Origin: an uncultured Oscillospiraceae bacterium
GTDB lineage: Bacteria > Bacillota > Clostridia > Oscillospirales > Oscillospiraceae
Reading direction: 5' to 3'
DNA length: 8,718 nt
Assembly (NCBI GenBank): GCA_947624465.1
Contig: CANQKJ010000082.1
Span: 1-8,718, forward strand
Position 1 is the stretch's first letter. Every line of letters begins with the position of its first letter. This document shows, one piece after another, positions 1 to 4,252 of this stretch. Position numbers and translations under genes: made by a program. Under the pieces are notes generated by a model that worked only from the letters and a program-made list of their open reading frames with translations, was not told the origin of the DNA and made no database searches.

Positions 1-89
1 CCTTCACGCTGGATGTCTACGGACACGTCTCGGAGCGCATGAAAGAGGACAGCGCGAACCGCATACAGAAGTACATCGAGGGGCTGTAA
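1..89 (+). CDS. Tyrosine recombinase (phage/ICE integrase), C-terminal end only
   Basis: This is the last 29 codons of a gene that begins before the window, read in the frame starting at base 3 and ending at TAA 87-89. The peptide begins FTLDVYGHVSERMKEDS and ends KYIEGL. The 'LDVYGHV' signature is the catalytic-tyrosine box of tyrosine recombinases (nucleophile Tyr at 18-20), normally a short distance before the C-terminus, which fits. Such enzymes integrate and excise phages, ICEs and genomic islands. The gene points toward a tRNA-3'-end-like sequence at 167-187, the usual arrangement of an integrase beside its attachment site. The subfamily cannot be told from this fragment. Confidence 0.85.
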   Translation, partial: FTLDVYGHVSERMKEDSANRIQKYIEGL

Positions 90-98
90 AATATTTCA

Positions 99-119
99 TA
101 AGGGTCAGCGTAAGGGTCA
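99..119. repeat. Two direct copies of TAAGGGTCA
   Basis: The 9-mer TAAGGGTCA occurs at 99-107 and again at 111-119, a 12-bp period, starting 10 bp after the integrase stop. Short direct repeats between an integrase gene and the core attachment site are the usual form of arm-type binding sites for the integrase N-terminal domain. That role is inferred from position only. Confidence 0.5.
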
Positions 120-129
120 AACAGATATG

Positions 130-162
130 AAAAACCCCCGGAGCCTTAGAACTCCGGGGGTT
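130..162 (-). terminator. Intrinsic terminator read on the minus strand
   Basis: Perfect 11-bp arms AACCCCCGGAG (133-143) and CTCCGGGGGTT (152-162) enclose an 8-nt loop. On the minus strand the stem is followed by TTTTTCATAT, a good U-tract, so it terminates leftward transcription. On the plus strand there is only a two-T tail. It lies directly downstream (minus strand) of the tRNA-3'-end-like sequence, as a tRNA terminator would, and could also oppose integrase read-through. Confidence 0.75.
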
Positions 163-166
163 CCGG

Positions 167-187
167 TGGCAGGGGCAGAAGGATTCG
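167..187 (-). other. tRNA 3'-end-like sequence; candidate integrase attachment core
   Basis: Read on the minus strand this is 21 nt with the layout of a tRNA 3' end: the end of a T-loop (CGAAT), the 3' T-stem strand CCTTC, the acceptor strand TGCCCCT, discriminator G and CCA. The acceptor plus G discriminator resembles bacterial tRNA-Trp, but that assignment is tentative. A matching 5' acceptor strand AGGGGCG (one G-U pair) lies at 239-245, making a 79-nt span. However, the sequence between has no canonical T-stem (the bases before CGAAT do not pair with CCTTC) and no credible anticodon arm. It is therefore not called as a tRNA. Beside an integrase, an att core or a scarred tRNA is most likely. 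Confidence 0.5.
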
Positions 188-219
188 GTCTCGCCTTCCG
201 GTTCGGTCGTGCGGTAGTC

Positions 220-236
220 GCCCGCCACCGGCGGGC
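220..236. repeat. GC-rich inverted repeat (GCCCGCC / GGCGGGC)
   Basis: Seven-base perfect arms with a 3-nt loop (ACC on the plus strand). It lies inside the 79-nt span between the two tRNA-acceptor-like strands, where a D-arm would sit, but it is too long and the loop too tight for a normal D-arm. There is no U-tract, so it is not a terminator. Confidence 0.5.
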
Positions 237-324
237 ACCGCCCCTCGGCACTCGGTTTTGGAGTGGCTGTTGGAAAAATCCTGGGGCGAGGAGGTTCACG
301 CTCGTTTCGGGCGGTTACGGGGTT

Positions 325-484
325 TCAACCACTATGCCCTTCTGTTTTTGATGCTTTTTTGATGCTGTCGCGCAATTCCGCAGATTTCTTTTCGCTCCAC
401 AGTTCACGAACTGGAACAGCGTAGTCGTTTTTTGTCCTTCATCCGCCCGTTGTAGATATCCTCACCGCATAATGCCGGTTTGGG
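325..484 (-). pseudogene. Frameshifted remnant of an unidentified gene
   Basis: No intact gene fits the stretch 90-486. On the minus strand two reading frames join into one protein-like string across a run of six A (on the minus strand) near 425-430. The upstream frame gives PALCGEDIYNGRMKD and the downstream frame gives KNDYAVPVRELWSEKKSAEL, continuing to a TGA at 325-327. Dropping one A from the run restores a continuous frame. No start codon or Shine-Dalgarno site precedes it, and its right edge abuts the stop of the gene at 487. I do not recognise the family. It may be debris of the adjacent mobile element. Confidence 0.3.
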
Positions 485-486
485 TG

Positions 487-1107
487 TTATTTGTTGAATC
501 TGGCCTTGAACGCATCAAAGTCCGCTTTGAGTTTGGCGCGATTTTTCTCGATCTTCTGCTTCCGCTCAGCCTTCCTCGTCTCCCGGAGCTTGGCGCGGGC
601 CTCCCGCTCCATTTCCTTCTGGACCCGGATGGCCTCCTCGACCTCCTCCGCTACTTCCGCGGCGTCCTCCTCCACGATGGACACATCAAATTTGGAGAGA
701 GCCCGCTGCGCGGCGCCCTCCGCGTTCTCCTGCTCTAACGCGATAAGCACAACTTCGCCGTCCACCAGCTGCTCCGTGACCTTCTCGATCAGCGAGGCGT
801 TATGGATCGCGTCCTTGGTGTCAAGGGCACTGCCCGTCAGCATACCAAGGCTGCCGCCCAGCAGCATCCCCAAAGGCCCACCGAGGATGCCGATGAGGCC
901 GCCGAGCAGGCCGCCCATCGCTGTGTCGTCATTTGTCTCCACACCGGTATCGAATGTATCAAGGGTGACGATCCGGCCGGCGTCCTTCTTGACCAGCGCC
1001 GCCTGGGATACCACGTAATCATTGGTCACCGGGGCGTTTCTCAGTTCCGTCATGGCCTGATAGCCCTCGCTCTCAACCTTGAAAACCGCCAAGACGATTT
1101 TTTCCAT
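487..1107 (-). CDS. DUF1269-like protein with glycine-zipper segment and charged coiled-coil tail
   Basis: 206 aa. The start is well supported: GAGGAGG lies 7 nt before the ATG (RBS at about 1114-1121) and a consensus promoter precedes it. The N-terminal 60 residues (MEKIVLAVFKVESEGYQAM...) form a ferredoxin-like or stress-protein-like domain of the DUF1269 type. Residues about 64-93 are a glycine-rich hydrophobic stretch (GGLLGGLIGILGG...) resembling a glycine zipper or membrane-inserting hairpin. Residues 98-146 resume an alpha/beta segment. Residues 148-206 are highly charged (Glu-rich, then Lys/Arg-rich) and predicted helical or coiled-coil. Family members are poorly characterised; some are annotated as membrane proteins or general-stress-like proteins, so no function is claimed. 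It appears monocistronic. Its charged tail looks long for the family. Confidence 0.85.
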   Translation of the reverse strand: MEKIVLAVFKVESEGYQAMTELRNAPVTNDYVVSQAALVKKDAGRIVTLDTFDTGVETNDDTAMGGLLGGLIGILGGPLGMLLGGSLGMLTGSALDTKDAIHNASLIEKVTEQLVDGEVVLIALEQENAEGAAQRALSKFDVSIVEEDAAEVAEEVEEAIRVQKEMEREARAKLRETRKAERKQKIEKNRAKLKADFDAFKARFNK

Positions 1108-1161
1108 AGATGTGCCTCCTCAAAACGTTTTATGGTCAGCCAATATCTGCCTGACGTGCCG

Positions 1162-1190
1162 ATTGTAACACTTTTCCATGCCAAATGCAA
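1162..1190 (-). promoter_or_regulatory. SigA-type promoter of the DUF1269-like gene
   Basis: Minus strand: -35 TTGCAT (1185-1190), 17-bp spacer, -10 TACAAT (1162-1167). The ATG lies about 55 nt downstream of the -10. Both hexamers match the vegetative consensus at five of six or four of six positions with ideal spacing. Confidence 0.8.
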
Positions 1191-1210
1191 GATGCGCCAT
1201 TAAGCGCATC
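1191..1210. promoter_or_regulatory. Palindrome abutting the -35 box, possible operator
   Basis: Arms GATGCGC (1191-1197) and GCGCATC (1204-1210) with a 6-nt centre sit immediately upstream of the -35 hexamer of the DUF1269-like gene. There is no U-tract on either side, so a protein-binding site (activator position) is more likely than a terminator. The binding protein is unknown. Confidence 0.4.
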
Positions 1211-1303
1211 GAACCGCCGTAAAACCGCATGCACACCACCACTCATTTCACCCATACCCCTTTTCCCGATATTCGGAGCAGCTATGCAAGGAGCAAAGAA
1301 ACT

Positions 1304-1332
1304 GAACGGTGGAAAGTGGTCTGCCATCGTTC
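1304..1332 (-). terminator. Weak terminator-like hairpin after the radical SAM gene
   Basis: On the minus strand GAACGATGG and CCACCGTTC pair over nine positions with one A-C mismatch, followed by AGTTTCTTT. It starts 8 nt after the radical SAM stop codon. The stem is imperfect and the tail interrupted, so this is only a candidate; no better terminator is visible in 1211-1339. Confidence 0.35.
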
Positions 1333-1339
1333 CGCCGAC

Positions 1340-2695
1340 TCAACGCTTACCGGCAAGGCTCTTCTCCCACAGCTCCTCCGCCTTGGGAGTCCAGCAGGCA
1401 GCGTAACGGTCGCACTTAGCGCACAGATGCTCCACGCTCTCGGGGGACTGGAGGTCGGTGGAATGGGCGCCGGTCTTCTCCACCATGCCCCGCAGCAGGT
1501 CCGGGTTCTCCAGCATGGGGCAGGGGCGCAGGTGGTTGTTGTTGAAGGGCTGTCCGTCGTGATAGGCCATGAACATGGGGGAGCGCAGGCAGTCCAGCAG
1601 GGATTTCTCTCGGATGTTGCTGTCAGAGTAGTGGATGAACACGCAGGGGTCCACGTCGCCGTTGGCGTTGATGTGGAGGTAGCGCCGCCCGCCAGCGATA
1701 CAGCCGCCCACATACTCCCCGTCGTTCTGGAAGTCCATGGCGAAGATGGGCCTGGTGGTCCGGATCTCCCGGACGCGGCGGTACATGAACTCCCGCTGCT
1801 CCGGGCTGGGCAGCAGCTCGGGCACGGCGTCGTTCCCCACGGGCATATAGTGGAAGTACCACATGAACACCGCGCCCCAGTCAATGACTTGGTCCACGAA
1901 CTCCAGGGAGCTGATGGAGTCCAGGTTCTGGCTGGTGTAACAGCAGGACAGGCCGAAGGGCAGATGCCTCTCCTTCAGGATGGCCATGGCCCGGAGCACC
2001 TTCTGATAGGTGCCCTCTCCCCGGCGCTCGTCGGTGGCGGCCTCGAAGCCCTCCAGGCTGATGGCGGGGATGAAGTTCTTCACCCGGAGCATGTCGTCGG
2101 CAAATTCCTCGTCGATGAGGGTGGCGTTGGTGAAGGCCAGAAACTGGCAGTCGCTGTGCTTCTCGCACAGGGCGATGAGGTCCTTTTTGCGCACCAGCGG
2201 CTCGCCGCCGGTGTAGATGTACATATAAGTGCCCAGCTCCTTGCCCTGGCGGATGATGTCGTCGATCTCGTCAAAGCTCAGGTTGAGCTTGTTGCCGTAC
2301 TCCGCCGCCCAGCAGCCGGTGCAGTGGAGGTTACAGGCGGAGGTGGGGTCCAGCAGGATGGCCCAGGGGATATTGCAGCCGTACTTTTCCCGCATCTCCT
2401 GCTGCCTGGGCCAGCCGGTGATATTGGCGTTCAGGAAGAAGTTGAAGAAGGTGGCCTTTAGCACCTCCAGGTCGATTTCCCGCATCATCTTCATGATGAG
2501 CTTATACATACTGTTCTCGGGATCATCCAGTACCTTATGGAAGGCCGCCCGCTGGACGGCGAAGGTGTTGGGGCCGTCCCCCGCCAGTCTGTCCACAAAG
2601 GCCAGCACCTTGGGGAAGTTCTCCTCCGGATCCTTGCTGATATAGTTGAGAACCTGTTCCAGCCCGAACTGCTTGATTTTTGTTGAAATGTCCAT
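1340..2695 (-). CDS. Radical SAM enzyme with SPASM-type C-terminal cysteine cluster
   Basis: 451 aa from the ATG at 2693-2695, chosen because GGAGG sits 7 nt upstream; the frame stays open to 2842 but that extension reads through a terminator. Residues 1-110 are an alpha-helical N-terminal region. C121-x3-C125-x2-C128 (CNLHCTGC) binds the SAM [4Fe-4S] cluster and YTGGEP (161-166) is the SAM-binding GGE motif. C-terminal cysteines C332 (GCIAGG), C351 (DVDPC), C392, C425, C428 and C434 follow the SPASM pattern, including C-x2-C-x5-C, and should bind an auxiliary cluster. Such enzymes act in the cytoplasm on peptides, lipids or other small substrates; HpnH-like and peptide-modifying members share this layout. 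No precursor peptide is visible nearby, so the substrate is unknown. Radical chemistry implies an anaerobe. Confidence 0.9.
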   Translation of the reverse strand: MDISTKIKQFGLEQVLNYISKDPEENFPKVLAFVDRLAGDGPNTFAVQRAAFHKVLDDPENSMYKLIMKMMREIDLEVLKATFFNFFLNANITGWPRQQEMREKYGCNIPWAILLDPTSACNLHCTGCWAAEYGNKLNLSFDEIDDIIRQGKELGTYMYIYTGGEPLVRKKDLIALCEKHSDCQFLAFTNATLIDEEFADDMLRVKNFIPAISLEGFEAATDERRGEGTYQKVLRAMAILKERHLPFGLSCCYTSQNLDSISSLEFVDQVIDWGAVFMWYFHYMPVGNDAVPELLPSPEQREFMYRRVREIRTTRPIFAMDFQNDGEYVGGCIAGGRRYLHINANGDVDPCVFIHYSDSNIREKSLLDCLRSPMFMAYHDGQPFNNNHLRPCPMLENPDLLRGMVEKTGAHSTDLQSPESVEHLCAKCDRYAACWTPKAEELWEKSLAGKR

Positions 2696-2747
2696 GGTCG
2701 TTCCTCCGCATTCTCTTTCTGTTTCGCGTGTAACCGCTTGACTGTGA

Positions 2748-2776
2748 ATCATATCACTTTGCTGCTTTACAGCATA
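2748..2776 (-). promoter_or_regulatory. Probable promoter region of the radical SAM gene
   Basis: On the minus strand the -10 candidate is TATGAT (2748-2753), with a poor -35 (TATGCT, 2771-2776) 17 bp away. The -10 lies inside a small palindrome (GTGA...TCAC, 2744-2757), and a second one (TGCTG...CAGCA, 2760-2774) lies in the spacer. A weak -35 with palindromes over the core suggests a regulated promoter; by location the TetR protein is a candidate, unproven. Confidence 0.35.
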
Positions 2777-2777
2777 T

Positions 2778-2828
2778 AGACAAAAGGCGTCCCGTGTCTG
2801 ATTTTCAGACACGGGACGCCTTTTGTCT
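2778..2828. terminator. 51-bp bidirectional terminator (24-bp perfect arms)
   Basis: Arms 2778-2801 and 2805-2828 are perfect reverse complements around TTT. Each arm contains AAAAGGCGTCCCGTGTCTG or its complement, so RNA from either strand forms a GC-rich stem followed by UUUUGUCU. It begins 10 bp after the tetR stop and ends just upstream of the radical SAM promoter. It should stop tetR transcripts and make the radical SAM gene a separate unit. Confidence 0.85.
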
Positions 2829-2838
2829 GGCTCTGCCG

Positions 2839-3399
2839 TCACAGCTCCTCGGCGCTACGCCGGACGATCTCGTCGATAAACCCTTTCTTCAATTCACAGA
2901 TGCGGTGGAAGGGGACGCGCAGGTCCTCCTTCATCCCGTGCTCCAGCCAGTACATCACCGCGCCGAAAGCGGCGTACACCTCGCTCTGGATCAGGACATC
3001 CCGATCCTCGTCCCGCATGGGATGATCCGTCAGGAGGGTGTCCACATAGCGGCCCACCGTGTGCTCGCACACCTTCCACAGGTACTGCTCATAGACGACC
3101 CGGTTAGCGGAGTTGTGGATGTGCAGTACCGCCCGCCGGTGGGCCAGGGCAAATTCCAAGGCGGCGTCCAGACACACCTCAATGGAGTCCACCGTGGGGT
3201 ATTTTTGGATGATGCGCTCGGCGTCCTCCTCCACGATACTCTCCAGCAGTTGGGGAATGTCGTGGAAATAATAGTAGAATGTGTTGCGGTTGACCCCACA
3301 GTCGCTGACGATATCCTTCACGGAGATCTGGGCCAGCGGTCTCTGCTCCAGCAGTTTGATGAAGGATGCCTTGATGGCGTCACGGGTGAAATTTGCCAT
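2839..3399 (-). CDS. TetR/AcrR-family transcriptional regulator
   Basis: 186 aa, ATG at 3397-3399 with GGAGG six nt upstream. Residues about 5-55 are the TetR DNA-binding domain: TRDAIKASFIKLLEQRPLAQ, then the helix-turn-helix ISVKDIVSDCGVNRNTFYYYF (about 25-45), whose 'TFYYYF' end is diagnostic. The remaining helical region (60-186) is the variable ligand-binding and dimerisation part; the ligand cannot be predicted. Length is typical. It is divergent from the membrane-protein operon starting at 3631, the classic arrangement for a repressor that controls a neighbouring exporter and itself. It has its own promoter (3445-3473) and a terminator right after its stop. Confidence 0.92.
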   Translation of the reverse strand: MANFTRDAIKASFIKLLEQRPLAQISVKDIVSDCGVNRNTFYYYFHDIPQLLESIVEEDAERIIQKYPTVDSIEVCLDAALEFALAHRRAVLHIHNSANRVVYEQYLWKVCEHTVGRYVDTLLTDHPMRDEDRDVLIQSEVYAAFGAVMYWLEHGMKEDLRVPFHRICELKKGFIDEIVRRSAEEL

Positions 3400-3415
3400 A
3401 CGCCCCTCCGTTCCG

Positions 3416-3432
3416 GGGCGGCCAGGCCGCCC
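3416..3432. promoter_or_regulatory. 17-bp palindrome in the tetR leader, candidate autoregulatory operator
   Basis: GGGCGGC (3416-3422), centre CAG, GCCGCCC (3426-3432). It lies between the tetR -10 box and its ribosome-binding site, and its size matches typical TetR-family operators. It could instead be only an mRNA hairpin. Confidence 0.45.
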
Positions 3433-3444
3433 TGTTTTTCAAGC

Positions 3445-3473
3445 ATTGTATCAAATCGCCGCCGCCAGTGCAA
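3445..3473 (-). promoter_or_regulatory. SigA-type promoter of the tetR gene
   Basis: Minus strand: -35 TTGCAC (3468-3473), 17-bp spacer, -10 TACAAT (3445-3450). The tetR ATG lies about 45 nt downstream of the -10. Spacing is ideal and both boxes are close to consensus. Confidence 0.8.
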
Positions 3474-3510
3474 GCGGGTTTTCCGGCGGACGATCCAGAC
3501 AGTTTTCCCC

Positions 3511-3568
3511 GGCTGCCCAAATTTCAGCCAGTGAAGGACCGGTGCCCGAAATTCAGGCACCGGCCCTT
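3511..3568. promoter_or_regulatory. Pair of related palindromes in the tetR-operon gap, candidate operators
   Basis: Site 1 (3511-3529) has arms GGCTG/CAGCC. Site 2 (3534-3568) has arms AAGG-A-CCGGTGCC and GGCACCGG-C-CCTT around a short GAA/TTC core. The two share a 14-mer, TGCCCAAATTTCAG (3514-3527) and TGCCCGAAATTCAG (3543-3556), matching at 12 of 14 positions. Their dyad centres are about 31 bp (three helical turns) apart. No U-tract follows site 2 on the plus strand, so these look like protein-binding sites for the divergent TetR regulator. Confidence 0.45.
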
Positions 3569-3600
3569 CGCTGTCCATACCAAAATACGGAAGGCAGGGC

Positions 3601-3630
3601 TAAGATAAGGGCACAAAGGAGGTCAGAGAC
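3601..3630 (+). promoter_or_regulatory. Operon leader: weak -10 candidate and strong RBS
   Basis: TAAGAT at 3601-3606 is the only reasonable -10 near the operon; no good -35 is visible 16-18 bp upstream. AAAGGAGGT (3615-3623) is a near-perfect Shine-Dalgarno site about 7 nt before the ATG at 3631. The true promoter may lie further upstream, among the palindromes. Confidence 0.4.
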
Positions 3631-4224
3631 ATGAAAACACGCTGCGTCACCCCCATGTGGATCGCCAAGATCGGCTACATCGTGATGGCGCTGAGCTTCT
3701 GCGCCGTGGGGCTCCTGTTCATCGCCCGGCCGGACATCTCCGTTACTGCTATGGGGCTGGGCGTGGGAATCGCCCTGATCGTGTTCGGCGTGGTCAAGCT
3801 GGTGGGATACTTCTCCAAGGATCTGTTCCGGCTGGCTTTCCAGTTCGACCTGGAGTTCGGCGTCCTGCTGATCGTGCTGGGCATCGTGGTGCTCATCCGG
3901 CCCGCCGACCTGATGAACTTCCTCTCCATCGCCCTGGGGGTAGCTATCCTGCTGGATGGCCTGTTCAAGATCCAGATCGCCTGGGACTCCAAGCGGTTCG
4001 GCATCAAAAGCTGGTGGCTGCACATGGCCATGGCTGTCGTCACCGGAGCCATCGGGGTGCTGCTGGTGGTGCGCTCCGCCCAGAGCGCCCAGGTCCTCAC
4101 CGCCCTGCTGGGGGTCTCCCTGCTGGCGGAGGGCATCCTGAACCTGTACACGGTGCTCACGACGGTGATCATCGTAAATCACCAGCGGCCCGACACCGTC
4201 GAGATCAAGTATGAGATCAGGTAA
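3631..4224 (+). CDS. HdeD/DUF308-like integral membrane protein
   Basis: 197 aa with an excellent RBS. About six hydrophobic helices are visible: residues 11-32, 38-60, 73-92, 95-115, 128-148 and 154-180. They fall in pairs with repeated motifs such as 'LGVGIALIVFGVVKL' and 'LGVAILLDGLFKI', the repeat pattern of the HdeD/DUF308 family. Founding member HdeD is linked to acid resistance in E. coli, but the molecular role of the family is not settled. The short C-terminal tail (NHQRPDTVEIKYEIR) is polar. It is the first gene of the operon, 28 bp ahead of the MMPL transporter, so it is probably an accessory membrane subunit or a co-regulated envelope protein. Placement in the family is confident; function is not. 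Confidence 0.85.
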   Translation: MKTRCVTPMWIAKIGYIVMALSFCAVGLLFIARPDISVTAMGLGVGIALIVFGVVKLVGYFSKDLFRLAFQFDLEFGVLLIVLGIVVLIRPADLMNFLSIALGVAILLDGLFKIQIAWDSKRFGIKSWWLHMAMAVVTGAIGVLLVVRSAQSAQVLTALLGVSLLAEGILNLYTVLTTVIIVNHQRPDTVEIKYEIR

Positions 4225-4252
4225 AAACTTCGGAAAGGACAGGTGATACACG

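Noticed and set aside
167..245. A functional tRNA gene on the minus strand
   Set aside because: Acceptor strands pair and CCA is present, but no T-stem of normal geometry and no anticodon arm can be drawn.
253..269. CTCCAAAACC on the minus strand resembling a tRNA-Trp anticodon loop
   Set aside because: With the loop in tRNA register the flanking stems do not pair. The alternative ACTC/GAGT hairpin has the wrong loop.
345..365. TTTTTGATGC repeated twice as a possible regulatory or CRISPR-like repeat
   Set aside because: Only two short copies with no spacer structure. It falls in the decayed reading frame, where it encodes Lys/Ala/Ser-type codons.
487..1203. Plus-strand frames opposite the DUF1269-like gene (491-1018, 802-1203)
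   Set aside because: They lack RBS and recognisable motifs and are Ser/Pro- or His/Asp-biased shadows. The minus-strand gene has a promoter, an RBS and a coherent domain layout.
1229..2461. 410-residue open frame on the plus strand opposite the radical SAM gene
   Set aside because: Low-complexity Val/Gly/His/Gln composition and no RBS. The opposite strand encodes an unmistakable radical SAM enzyme.
2696..2842. 49-residue N-terminal extension of the radical SAM protein
   Set aside because: It would be translated through the 51-bp palindromic terminator, while a strong Shine-Dalgarno site directly precedes the ATG at 2693-2695.
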